A stretch of 55,221 nt of DNA from DSWT01 sp035415725 (GTDB lineage Bacteria > Chloroflexota > Anaerolineae > B4-G1 > SLSP01): the NCBI GenBank assembly GCA_035415725.1, contig DAOOGN010000012.1, positions 1-55,221 on the forward strand, in the 5' to 3' direction. The first letter of the stretch is position 1. The number at the start of each line of letters is the position of its first letter. Below the pieces are notes generated by a model. That model was not told the DNA's origin, did no database searches, and was given only the letters and a program-made list of their open reading frames with translations. Made by a program: the position numbers and the translations under genes. Shown here in pieces: positions 42,503 through 50,339 of the stretch.

Positions 42503-44500
42503 ATGGCCGATCAGGAACCGAAGCATACCGTCGACAAGCTGATAACGGCAGATTTTGTGGTGACGATGAACCCGACGTATGACATTTATACCCCTGGCGC
42601 GGTCGCGGTGACAGGAGACAGCATCGTGACGGTCGGCCCCCGCGACGCCTTGACTGCTGCTTACGTGGCCGAAGAACGGCTCGACGTAGGGAATAGTGTC
42701 GTGATGCCGGGCCTCATCAACACGCATGGGCACGCGCCGATGACGCTCTTGCGCGCGCTGGTGGATGATTTGCGGCTGGATGTATGGCTGATGGGCTATG
42801 TGATGCCGGTCGAAGGCAGTTTCGTCAATGCGAATTTCTGCTGGACGGGCACCCAGTTAGCGGCGGCGGAGATGATCCGGTCAGGCACCACGACTTTCAT
42901 GGATATGTACTACTTCGAGGAAGCCGTTGCCGACGCTACGGTGCAAGCCGGCATGCGGGCCGTGTGCGCGCAGAGCGTGCTCAAGTTTCCTACGCCGGAT
43001 TCCGGCAGCTATGAAGAAGGGCTGGCGCGCTCTCGTGACTACATTGTGCGCTGGAAGGGGCACCCGCTCATCGTACCGGCCATCGCGCCGCACGCGCCCT
43101 ATACCGTCACGCCGGATTTGCTGGAAGACGCCGTCACGCTGGCCCTGGAGTATGACGTCCCGTTGCATATCCACGTCGCCGAAACGGCGCAAGAGGTGAT
43201 CGATCACCGCAAAGAATATGGTATCCCGCCGGTGGTGTGGCTCAAGAAGTTGGGCGTCTTCGAGGCCAAAACGACGGCTGCTCACTGTGTCCACATCGAC
43301 GAGAGTGAGATGCGCATCTTGCAACACGATAATGTCGGCGTGGCCCACAATCCAAGTAGCAATATGAAACTCTCCAGCGGCATCGCGCCGGTGGCGAAGA
43401 TGCTGGAATTGGGTATCAACGTGGGCATCGGCACCGACGGGGCGGCGAGCAACAATGACCTGGACATGATCGAGGAGATGCGGCTGGCGAGCTTCCTCGC
43501 CAAGGTCGCCGTGATGACCCCCACGGTCCTGCCGGCGCGGCAGGTCATCGAGATGGCAACGATCATGGGAGCGCGCGCGATGCACATCGAGTCTTTGACC
43601 GGCTCCCTCGAACCCGGAAAACGCGCCGACCTGATCACGGTTTCGATGGACGACGTACACCACATGCCCTATTTCCGCCACTTCGCCGATAGTCTTTACG
43701 GGCGCCTGGCCTACGCAATGAACCAGGAGGATGTGCGCAACGTGATGGTGAACGGCGTGTGGTTGATGCGCGACCGGTGCTTGCTCACGGTTGATGTCGA
43801 AGCGCTGCGCGAAGAAACGGCCCTGCTGACGCAAAAGATCGACACGTTCTTAATCCGCCGTGAGGAGAGCGTGTTGAGCAAACTCGTCGCCATCGGTGGC
43901 GTAGCGCAGGACAAGGCTTTTGAAGTCCAGGTGAAAGTGCGCAGTGACGATTTGACGGCATTGGAACTGCGACTGCACGCTTCCCCGGAAATTACCTTTG
44001 TGCGTGGCTCGCAGCGTACTCAGTACGACACCTATTTCATATTTGACGATCAGTGGGACAGTCGCCTGCGTTACCGCGAAGATGAGGTGCGCCACCTTGA
44101 CACGGATGAACTGATCGATGTGATCTACCGCCTTACATTGACCACCATGGCGAAGGAACGCGAGTACGAACATTCCGTCTTGCTCTCACGCGCGCGCTTC
44201 GACGCGGCGGCGACGCGCAGTCGACGATTTTACGAGGAGTATTTCAAGCCGAAGCAAGTGATCGAAATTCACAAAACGCGCCGGCGTTATCACATCCGCT
44301 ACGGCGGCACCGACTTTGCGCTCAACCTGGATCACATCAGCAAGCCGGAGGATGGCGGCTCATTCCTGGAGATCAAGAGCCGTACCTGGTCGCGCCTGGA
44401 CGCCGAACGCAAGGCCGCGTTGATCGGTGAACTGCTCAAAACGCTCAGGATTCCCGATGAAGATTTGATTCGGGCGGAGTACGTGGATTTGGCAGGGTGA
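42503..44500 (+). CDS. Amidohydrolase (MtaD/SAH-deaminase-like) fused to a CYTH domain
   Basis: A 665-residue protein with AGGAGGTGACCC before ATG 42503. Residues ~1-440 form a metal-dependent amidohydrolase: PGLINTHGHAPMTLLR (HxH), IHVAETAQEV, AAHCVHIDESEM and GTDGAASNNDLDM. This is like 5-methylthioadenosine/S-adenosylhomocysteine deaminase or chlorohydrolase. Residues ~455-665 resemble the CYTH tunnel fold: FEVQVKVR (E-x-E-x-K with the second Glu as Gln), SRLRYREDEV, RRRYHIRYGG and FLEIKSRTW. CYTH proteins act on triphosphates or cyclise ATP. The fusion would pair a nucleoside deaminase with a triphosphate-handling domain. Confidence 0.85.
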   Translation: MADQEPKHTVDKLITADFVVTMNPTYDIYTPGAVAVTGDSIVTVGPRDALTAAYVAEERLDVGNSVVMPGLINTHGHAPMTLLRALVDDLRLDVWLMGYVMPVEGSFVNANFCWTGTQLAAAEMIRSGTTTFMDMYYFEEAVADATVQAGMRAVCAQSVLKFPTPDSGSYEEGLARSRDYIVRWKGHPLIVPAIAPHAPYTVTPDLLEDAVTLALEYDVPLHIHVAETAQEVIDHRKEYGIPPVVWLKKLGVFEAKTTAAHCVHIDESEMRILQHDNVGVAHNPSSNMKLSSGIAPVAKMLELGINVGIGTDGAASNNDLDMIEEMRLASFLAKVAVMTPTVLPARQVIEMATIMGARAMHIESLTGSLEPGKRADLITVSMDDVHHMPYFRHFADSLYGRLAYAMNQEDVRNVMVNGVWLMRDRCLLTVDVEALREETALLTQKIDTFLIRREESVLSKLVAIGGVAQDKAFEVQVKVRSDDLTALELRLHASPEITFVRGSQRTQYDTYFIFDDQWDSRLRYREDEVRHLDTDELIDVIYRLTLTTMAKEREYEHSVLLSRARFDAAATRSRRFYEEYFKPKQVIEIHKTRRRYHIRYGGTDFALNLDHISKPEDGGSFLEIKSRTWSRLDAERKAALIGELLKTLRIPDEDLIRAEYVDLAG

Positions 44501-44519
44501 GAGGATTTCGGCAGAACGG

Positions 44520-44695
44520 CCTCCACTTCTCTCCCCTCCCCCTTCCCCAGGAAAGTGAGGGAGGGGGGATGGGTACGTAGAAACATGCCTATCTGGTCAT
44601 CCCCCTTTCCAGACCGAGCCACCGCCAGCCCAGGCGTAAGCGGGCACGGTCGAAGACCGGCCACAGCATTTCCCCACTATTGGCACGATACCTCA
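44520..44695. repeat. Composite repeat region (families A and C fragments)
   Basis: CCCCTCCCCCTTCCCC / AGTGAGGGAGGGGGGATGGG, then AAACATGCCTATCTGGTCATC (family A landmark) and GCCCAGGCGTAAGCGGGCACGGTC (family C). No gene is seen in the 346-bp gap apart from this and the promoter region. Confidence 0.6.
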
Positions 44696-44704
44696 AAAAA
44701 CCCC

Positions 44705-44732
44705 TTGACAAAAACTAAAGCGGCTATATAAT
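44705..44732 (+). promoter_or_regulatory. Promoter of the SOS-like cassette
   Basis: TTGACA at 44705-44710 and TATAAT at 44727-44732, 16-bp spacer, both perfect. The start site falls near 44740, inside a LexA-type palindrome. Confidence 0.85.
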
Positions 44733-44741
44733 CAAGGTATA

Positions 44742-44753
44742 GAACAAAAGTTC
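44742..44753. promoter_or_regulatory. LexA-type operator 1
   Basis: GAACAAAAGTTC, a perfect GAAC-N4-GTTC palindrome extended by T/A and A flanks (TAGAAC-AAAA-GTTCTA). It covers the predicted +1, an ideal repression position. Confidence 0.75.
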
Positions 44754-44801
44754 TAATCCTATAGCACGCCTGCGCGCGTGTTCTTTTTTACTTTGGCAAT
44801 A

Positions 44802-44813
44802 GAACATTTGTTC
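44802..44813. promoter_or_regulatory. LexA-type operator 2
   Basis: GAACATTTGTTC, a second GAAC-N4-GTTC site 60 bp centre-to-centre downstream of the first and 34 bp before the first gene. Confidence 0.7.
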
Positions 44814-44846
44814 GTCATCGGGAAAGTATCTGCAAGAGGAGTTCGT

Positions 44847-45953
44847 ATGTCGCGTTCACTTCGCCCTTATCTGGAATATCAAGCTGACCGGGTAGAGGCC
44901 GTCATGGCAGCGCACAAAACGCCGGTACGGGTGACGGGTGGTACGGTCGGGCCGCGGCTCATCCGCTTTTTCCTGAACCCCGCCCCCCACATCCGCTTCG
45001 CGTCGATCAAGCATCTGGCCGACGATCTGGCGATAGCCATGCAGGTACCGACGCTCACCATCGACCGGGGGAAGGAAGGCGTCATTCTGGAATTCTCCAA
45101 CCCTGATCCACGCCCGGTAACGCTGCTGAATCTATTGCCCGAAGCTATGCCCATGCCCCTTGCCACCGCCTTGCTGGGGCTGACGGATGACGGCGCCCCT
45201 CTGCTCGCCCGGCTTTCCGCACCGGAGGTGGCGCACATCCTTGTCGCCGGGACGACCGGATCGGGCAAATCGGCGCTGTTGCGGACCATGGCGGCGTCAC
45301 TGGCGCTCACGCACACCCCCAATCTCATACAGCTCCTGTGTATCGATCCGAAGGGGCGGGCGTTTCCGGCATTTAACGGTGTCCCCCACCTGACGCGCCG
45401 GCCGATTGTTCATGTGCCGGAGGCGTTGGAGGCGCTGCGGTCGGTGGCGCGGGTGATGGAGTCCCGTGACCGACGCGGCGAAACGCCTCCCGTCAACTAC
45501 AATGCAGTCCAGGACACATCCATTCCCCGCATCGTCATCTTCATCGATGAGCTGGCCGATCTGGTGATGCAGGGCGAAGCGCCGTTCACCGAGGTGCTGA
45601 CACGGCTGGTGCAGCGAGGACGGCAGGCGGGCATCCACGTCATCGCGGCGACCCAATATCCGTCGTCCGCCATTCTCAGCGGCGTGATGCGGGCGAACTT
45701 CCCACTGCGGCTCGTCGGGCGGGTGGTCTCCGCCGACGATGCGCGGGTGGCGAGTGGGCGGGCAGGGACAAATGCCCACCTCCTTAACGGGCGAGGGGAC
45801 TTCCTTGCAGTCAGCGGCGGCGAGGACCCCCTTCGCTTCCAGGTAGCGTACATTGACGAGAAGGATCTCCAGCAGCGAATGATGGCGTTACACGGCGCGC
45901 CGCGGCCTTATGCGACGCCCTTGCCGATGTTGGCACAGAGGAGTATAGCGTAA
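44847..45953 (+). CDS. Soluble FtsK/SpoIIIE-like DNA motor
   Basis: A 368-residue protein from ATG 44847 with GAGGAG; a longer in-frame start would read through operator 2. It has the FtsK beta/alpha motor only: N-terminal domain to ~120 with GPRLIRFFLNP and LADDLAIAM, Walker A VAGTTGSGKSALLRTM, Walker B RIVIFIDELADLVM, then IHVIAATQYPSSAILSGVMRANFPLRLVGRV. The membrane helices and the gamma DNA-reading domain of the true FtsK at 4676-7060 are absent. First gene of the five-gene cassette; 1 nt separates it from the next. Confidence 0.9.
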   Translation: MSRSLRPYLEYQADRVEAVMAAHKTPVRVTGGTVGPRLIRFFLNPAPHIRFASIKHLADDLAIAMQVPTLTIDRGKEGVILEFSNPDPRPVTLLNLLPEAMPMPLATALLGLTDDGAPLLARLSAPEVAHILVAGTTGSGKSALLRTMAASLALTHTPNLIQLLCIDPKGRAFPAFNGVPHLTRRPIVHVPEALEALRSVARVMESRDRRGETPPVNYNAVQDTSIPRIVIFIDELADLVMQGEAPFTEVLTRLVQRGRQAGIHVIAATQYPSSAILSGVMRANFPLRLVGRVVSADDARVASGRAGTNAHLLNGRGDFLAVSGGEDPLRFQVAYIDEKDLQQRMMALHGAPRPYATPLPMLAQRSIA

Positions 45954-45954
45954 G

Positions 45955-46332
45955 ATGGAAACACGCGAACCGCTAGGAAAACGTTTAGGCCGCTTCGCGG
46001 CAGTGTTGGGCATCCTCGCGGCGATCATCGCCGTTGTGGTGATCAGCCAGCGGCTCAGCCAGGATTCGCTGGCATTGCTGGTAGGACTGACGTGTGGCGT
46101 GGGCGCGATGTTGCCGACCCTTTTGCTCAGTCTGTACCTCTGGCGGCGCGAGAACAACCGGCAAGCCATACAGCGGACGCCTGCCGGGACGCCGCCGGTC
46201 GTGATTGTGACACCTCAGGCACTGCCGGGATACGGTTTGCAGCAGATGCCCTATGGTGACGCCAACACGGCCTGGCAGTGGAACAACGCGCCGCAGAGCC
46301 GAACGTTCACCATTGTCGGCGGCGAGGAATAA
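45955..46332 (+). CDS. Two-helix membrane protein of the SOS-like cassette
   Basis: A 125-residue protein. Two hydrophobic helices, FAAVLGILAAIIAVVVIS and LALLVGLTCGVGAMLPTLLL, lie in residues ~14-63. A Pro/Gln-rich tail of ~60 residues ends SRTFTIVGGEE. I do not recognise the family. Tight spacing to both neighbours indicates co-translation. It could anchor the soluble motor upstream, but this is an inference from position only. Confidence 0.8.
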   Translation: METREPLGKRLGRFAAVLGILAAIIAVVVISQRLSQDSLALLVGLTCGVGAMLPTLLLSLYLWRRENNRQAIQRTPAGTPPVVIVTPQALPGYGLQQMPYGDANTAWQWNNAPQSRTFTIVGGEE

Positions 46333-46345
46333 CGGGAGGGAAACA

Positions 46346-47275
46346 ATGGGAACGTATTTTCAGAACCTTTGCGAGCGTTTGCAGACGCTGTTGGCGCATC
46401 ACAGCGCATTCGCCAGCAATGAAGCATTGTACACTGCCTTTGCGGATCCGCGTCTCTGCGGGTGGCAGTGTGATCTGCCCCAGGTGCGCAGTCGTGAGCA
46501 GCGCATCGTGGAGACCATCCATTATTTGCGCCACTGTTATAACGTCGATCAAGAGAACGGCCTGGTTGTGCTGCTTCAGGTACTCGGCGAGCAGATAATG
46601 CCGGATGACGACTTCCAGTGGCTCCTGAGCGATATGGCTAAAAGAGTAGCCTCCGCCATCCGCCAAGACAGCGACCAATGGTTCAACACGGCCTTACAGG
46701 GGATAGAAGAGTTCGAGCCGCTGACGCCTATCCCGTATGCCGGGCAGGTCATCGCCGGTACCGGGGATGTGGTGATGACGTACATCGACGCGCTGACGCC
46801 GGGGGAGAGCTACTACCTCGACGTGATCGGCACCAGTATGGAACACGAGGGGATCTTCGAGGGTGATCGGATCGAGATGCGCGTTTTCAACAGCTCCGAG
46901 TGGCCCAATGAAGGCGATATGATCGTGACGAAGTATCTGCCTGACGGCGCAGAGCCGGAGATGGCGACGGACTTCGTCGGAATGGATTTGCAGGGACCGA
47001 CGCTGAAGATCTTCCATCAGGGAGCCAACGGTGAATTCCACCTGGGCTGGCGGAAGGACAACACGCCCTGGACATCCGCGCCCTGGAAACGGCTTGCTGT
47101 GCCGGGGAACCCACAAACGATCGTGACGCGCTACCTGGTGCCGATCGGCAAAGTCATCGACACAAAGACTAGGCGAGAATGGAACTTTGCGGTCATGTCT
47201 CCCCCGCGAATCTTAGGAATGGGGATAACTCGCAGCGGGGGTGCGTTGCCCCACAAAGCCGACTCAGAGAGGTAA
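46346..47275 (+). CDS. LexA/S24-type autoprotease with an effector-associated-like N-terminal domain
   Basis: A 309-residue protein from ATG 46346 with GGGAGGG. Residues ~125-275 match the LexA/UmuD/phage-repressor peptidase: the cleavage-like strand AGQVIAGTG with an Ala137-Gly138 bond, Ser164 in IGTSMEHEGIFEGDRIEMRV, NEGDMIV, and a Lys in GPTLKIFHQ (~221). Residues 1-105 are helical and contain no helix-turn-helix. The pattern LQTLLAHHSAFASNEALYTAF...RIVETIHYLRH...GLVVLLQVLGEQI resembles the effector-associated domains of bacterial conflict systems (resemblance, not proof). Self-cleavage would separate the two halves. Confidence 0.8.
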   Translation: MGTYFQNLCERLQTLLAHHSAFASNEALYTAFADPRLCGWQCDLPQVRSREQRIVETIHYLRHCYNVDQENGLVVLLQVLGEQIMPDDDFQWLLSDMAKRVASAIRQDSDQWFNTALQGIEEFEPLTPIPYAGQVIAGTGDVVMTYIDALTPGESYYLDVIGTSMEHEGIFEGDRIEMRVFNSSEWPNEGDMIVTKYLPDGAEPEMATDFVGMDLQGPTLKIFHQGANGEFHLGWRKDNTPWTSAPWKRLAVPGNPQTIVTRYLVPIGKVIDTKTRREWNFAVMSPPRILGMGITRSGGALPHKADSER

Positions 47276-47279
47276 GACT

Positions 47280-47525
47280 ATGATTTTCCAACATCCGGTG
47301 CGCCATGAGCCAATCCGGCTCGTAGCACGAAAACATAACTATTTTCCGCAGCGTTTTATATGGCGCGGACATCAGTACAGCGTCTACTCGGTCGTCCGCG
47401 CGTGGACAGAGATGAAGCGCAAAGGAGCCTGGTATTTCTTCCGCGTGCGTTGCCCGGAGGGCACGTTCGATTTGTGCCAGGACTCCGTCTTGAATATCTG
47501 GTATCTGGCGCGACAGGTAGAATGA
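47280..47525 (+). CDS. Small DUF6504-like protein
   Basis: An 81-residue protein 4 nt after the S24 gene, with an AGAGG site. PQRFIWRGHQYSVYSVVRAWTE, GAWYFFRVRCPEGTFDLCQD and NIWYLARQVE resemble the DUF6504 family, which in other bacteria accompanies SOS translesion polymerase genes. The resemblance is from the W-R-G-x-x-Y-x-V and FDL motifs only. If correct, it supports a DNA-damage role for the cassette. Confidence 0.7.
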   Translation: MIFQHPVRHEPIRLVARKHNYFPQRFIWRGHQYSVYSVVRAWTEMKRKGAWYFFRVRCPEGTFDLCQDSVLNIWYLARQVE

Positions 47526-47565
47526 AGCCGATGGGAAATTGAAGATGGGGGCGGGGAGGAAAATG

Positions 47566-47805
47566 ATGGACGTAGGACTTTTGTGGCATGATAGCGGAAC
47601 GGAGGATTTGGCAGCGAAGCTGGCGCGGGCAGCAAAACGGTATCACGACCGTTTTGGTGACAAGCCCAACGTCTGTTATGTCAACCCGTCCATGTTGCCG
47701 GATGGGGATCGCCGGGTGAATGGGATTTGGGTGCGCTCGTCTCCACGGGTCTTGCAGCACCACTTCTGGCTGGGACAGGAAAAGATAGAACAACTTGCCG
47801 CATAA
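47566..47805 (+). CDS. Small protein, last gene of the SOS-like cassette
   Basis: A 79-residue protein. ATG 47566 sits 5 nt after GGGGAGGA; an ATG one codon earlier is possible. MDVGLLWHDSGTEDLAAKLARAAKRYHDRFG is followed by NVCYVNPSMLPDGDRRVNGIWV. I do not know the family by name, but this fold type often lies next to DUF6504-like and DNA-polymerase genes. It ends before a T-tract and GC hairpin at 47813-47860. Confidence 0.7.
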   Translation: MDVGLLWHDSGTEDLAAKLARAAKRYHDRFGDKPNVCYVNPSMLPDGDRRVNGIWVRSSPRVLQHHFWLGQEKIEQLAA

Positions 47806-47862
47806 AGGGGATTTTTTTGTGGATTTTTCTCCCCCTCCCCCGCGTTGGCGCCGGGGAGGGAG
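47806..47862 (+). terminator. Probable end of the SOS-like cassette
   Basis: A run of seven T (47813-47819) is followed by the C-rich/G-rich stem CCCTCCCC (47833-47840) / GGGGAGGG (47853-47860). The hairpin is of the family A type and lies between convergent transcription units. No gene is seen up to 48005. Confidence 0.45.
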
Positions 47863-48005
47863 CAGGAAAGCTACGGATCACCAAGGTTCGTTCATGGCCG
47901 TCTGGATAGTGAGCACCAGGCTGAGCCGTGACGAGATTTGAAAGATTATGGCCGTGAGCAGTATAAAGTCGTGACTACGCCGTTTCTATGTAGTGGATAT
48001 AGCAA

Positions 48006-48968
48006 TTAAAGGCGCGTCAATTGCACAATGAGCAGATCGAGGGCGGTCTCGGCTTCCAACAAGCCGGTCTTGACGGCAAGATCGCTCTCGGTGAGCAGAC
48101 GATAGGCCGCGCGGAGCTGTTCCGCGGTGAAGTGCTCAACCTGGGCGCGGACTTTCTTAGTCACGTAAGGGTGCAACTTCAACCGCGCGGCAATGTCCTC
48201 TTCACCGACAGTGTGGTCGACTAACCAGCGCACCTGGATCAACAGCCGGAACTGCCGCACTACCATCCCGAAAATCCCCAACGGGTGCTCCCCCACCTCA
48301 AGTAGGCGGTGCAGATAAGTCGCCGCGCTGCGTGGATCGCGCTGCCCGATGGCATCCACCATATTGAAGACCACATCCGCGCTTTGAATGTATGGCACCA
48401 TCACCTGGACATCGTCAACGGTGATGGTTTTGTTTTCCCCACTATACAGCAGGAGTTTGCAGATTTCCTGATCCAGTAACCGCAGGTTGCCACCGATGTT
48501 CTGCGCGAGCATCTGGGCAGCCGCGAAATCGATCTTGCCCTGGTGCATTTTTGTGCGCTTGACAACCCATCCGGGCAGTTCCTTGGCGGCAGGGGTGGTG
48601 AACATCTGAATATCGGCATCCATTTTCCTGGCCTGCGCCAGGATGGGATTCTGCGGTGGGACGCTCTTGCTTTCGCAGAAAATCAACGTGGTGGTTGAGG
48701 GAATGTCCGGCAGATAGGCAGCAATTTCCTTCGCTGCCGGTCCCTTGGCCGGGGAGAGGGCTTCGCGGACGATCACGATGCGGGCGTCGCCAAGAAAGGG
48801 GATCGTACTGCATGCCTGCCGCAATTCCGCGAGCGTCAGCGGGCCGGTGAGGACGTCCGTGTTGAGGTCGTGCCAATCCGGCGCCAACCCCGCCGCGTGT
48901 ATGACCGCGGCCAGCGCCTCTTCGCGTTGCAGCTCATTGTCACCGTGGAGAATGTGTACCGTCGTCAT
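48006..48968 (-). CDS. holA: DNA polymerase III subunit delta
   Basis: A 320-residue protein from ATG 48968, overlapping the preceding stop by 4 nt. VHILHGDNELQREEALAAVI at the N-terminus, TIPFLGDARIVIVREALSP and TTTLIFCESKSVPPQNPI follow the HolA AAA+ domain. ANMIGGNLRLLDQEICKLLLY-like helices and QSADVVFNMVDAIGQRDPRSA match domain III. It opens the sliding clamp. The genome places it next to a cassette that responds to DNA damage, but it faces the other way. Confidence 0.9.
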   Translation of the reverse strand: MTTVHILHGDNELQREEALAAVIHAAGLAPDWHDLNTDVLTGPLTLAELRQACSTIPFLGDARIVIVREALSPAKGPAAKEIAAYLPDIPSTTTLIFCESKSVPPQNPILAQARKMDADIQMFTTPAAKELPGWVVKRTKMHQGKIDFAAAQMLAQNIGGNLRLLDQEICKLLLYSGENKTITVDDVQVMVPYIQSADVVFNMVDAIGQRDPRSAATYLHRLLEVGEHPLGIFGMVVRQFRLLIQVRWLVDHTVGEEDIAARLKLHPYVTKKVRAQVEHFTAEQLRAAYRLLTESDLAVKTGLLEAETALDLLIVQLTRL

Positions 48969-49462
48969 ACGTGCCGGGTGCGCACCCGAATCCGCTGCAA
49001 ACCGCCCTGATGGTCGGTGAAGATCGAGGCGATCTCCAACGTCGCCACATGCGGATCCGTCGTGAGGTGAGCCTGAATCCATTCTGCCACCGGCGGTGCG
49101 ATCAGCAAGGCAAGCACGTCCAGCAGGATGAAATGCGGCCAGCGTTCCAGCCGTTGACGCAAAGTGGCCTTGCTATTGATACCGAGCAGGGTCGGTGCGG
49201 CGGTCAATGTGGCCGTAATAACCAGGTTCGTGCCGCAGTTTTTGTGAATGCACAGGGCATGTTCTCCGGCTTTAAGTCGTTTCAGCGCTTCCATCGCGGC
49301 GGGGACGATTTCTTCAGCGGTCAGTGAAGTGTAAATCGTAAACCCCATTGGGCCAGAAACGCCAAGAGCCTGTGCGTTGGGGTAGGCAAGGCCAACCAGG
49401 TTAAGCGTCGCATGTTCCAGGGCATGATTGCGCCGTGTACGAGTGAGCAGGGATACCGACAT
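48965..49462 (-). CDS. DUF6391-like membrane protein
   Basis: A 165-residue protein with AAAAGGAG before ATG 49462. It begins with RRNHALEHATLNLV, a motif of the family. A central hydrophobic segment LVITATLTAAPTLLGI and a later WPHFILLDVLALLIAPPVAEW suggest two membrane helices. Contains HKNCGTN. No known activity. It is coupled to holA. Confidence 0.8.
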   Translation of the reverse strand: MSVSLLTRTRRNHALEHATLNLVGLAYPNAQALGVSGPMGFTIYTSLTAEEIVPAAMEALKRLKAGEHALCIHKNCGTNLVITATLTAAPTLLGINSKATLRQRLERWPHFILLDVLALLIAPPVAEWIQAHLTTDPHVATLEIASIFTDHQGGLQRIRVRTRHV

Positions 49463-49463
49463 A

Positions 49464-50243
49464 TCAATCTCCTTTTGTGGGGGCTGCCGGATGCGCGATA
49501 ATCAGCAGTCGATTAGCCACACTGCCGTAGGGATGGCATGTAACCAGCGTGAGACGCTCGTCCGCGGTGGGCAGGATGTACTGAGCATGCTGAATGCGGG
49601 TGTCAATGGATTGGCCGGCTTCGGAGAGGATGAGTTTCTCGGTGACTGTATACGGGTACGTCACGCCGTCCTCAGCTTCGATCAACACCTCCGCGCCGAC
49701 TTCGAGCTTATACAAATAGCGGAAGACTTCGCCGTTCGACGTATTGTGCCCGTTCAACACCGTGTTTCCCCCTGCCGCGATTTTGGCCGAAGTTTCGTGC
49801 CATCCTGCCGCGCGGAGGTTGGGCACATCCCACATGGGCTGCGTCACGCCGCCGATAGTGACCTCTTTCCAGCCGATGGGAACGATGGGCGCGTCCAGAT
49901 CAATATCGGGGATGCGAATGCGGACGGGGATGACGCCGATCTCCGGCAGGGTATAGGTGACCACGGCGCCGGCATCTACGGGCGGTGAATAGGCGACATA
50001 GGTTACAGCCGTCTCCGGCTCGACCGTGGCCGCAGCAGAGGCGTCAAAGGGCAACAGGGGAACGGCGGCTGCGGGGGTCGGTGTCACGATGACAACCGTG
50101 ACCGGCGCGGAGCCGGCAGATAGATTAAAAAAGGCGCGGAGCGATGATGTGGAGCCTAGATATCCCACCACGATGCCCACCAGGAGCACCACCGCGCCAC
50201 CCCACAGCAGGATATTGACAATTCTTAGACTTTTGACGCTCAT
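49464..50243 (-). CDS. Sortase
   Basis: A 259-residue protein from ATG 50243. An N-terminal membrane anchor (IVNILLWGGAVVLLVGIVVGYLG) precedes a Val/Pro/Ala-rich stalk. The sortase beta-barrel at ~110-255 has catalytic His in VLNGHNTSNG, Cys in LTLVTCHPYGS and Arg in ANRLLIIA. The family links secreted proteins to each other or to the envelope; substrates with an LPXTG-like tail are not in this window. No pilin genes are adjacent. Confidence 0.92.
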   Translation of the reverse strand: MSVKSLRIVNILLWGGAVVLLVGIVVGYLGSTSSLRAFFNLSAGSAPVTVVIVTPTPAAAVPLLPFDASAAATVEPETAVTYVAYSPPVDAGAVVTYTLPEIGVIPVRIRIPDIDLDAPIVPIGWKEVTIGGVTQPMWDVPNLRAAGWHETSAKIAAGGNTVLNGHNTSNGEVFRYLYKLEVGAEVLIEAEDGVTYPYTVTEKLILSEAGQSIDTRIQHAQYILPTADERLTLVTCHPYGSVANRLLIIAHPAAPTKGD

Positions 50244-50339
50244 ATCCCCTCGGTTGAGGGGTATTATAATGACATTCGGCCATGAGGCAACCGGGCACAG
50301 GTTCATCGGCTTGCGCCGGCATGACGGAGAGGATTTTTC

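Noticed and set aside
44778..44846. Longer N-terminus for the FtsK-like motor
   Set aside because: It would be translated through operator 2 and has no ribosome site; ATG 44847 has GAGGAG.
46346..47275. The genome's LexA repressor itself
   Set aside because: The N-terminal part has no recognisable winged helix or HTH and is about 50 residues longer than LexA's; only the peptidase half matches.
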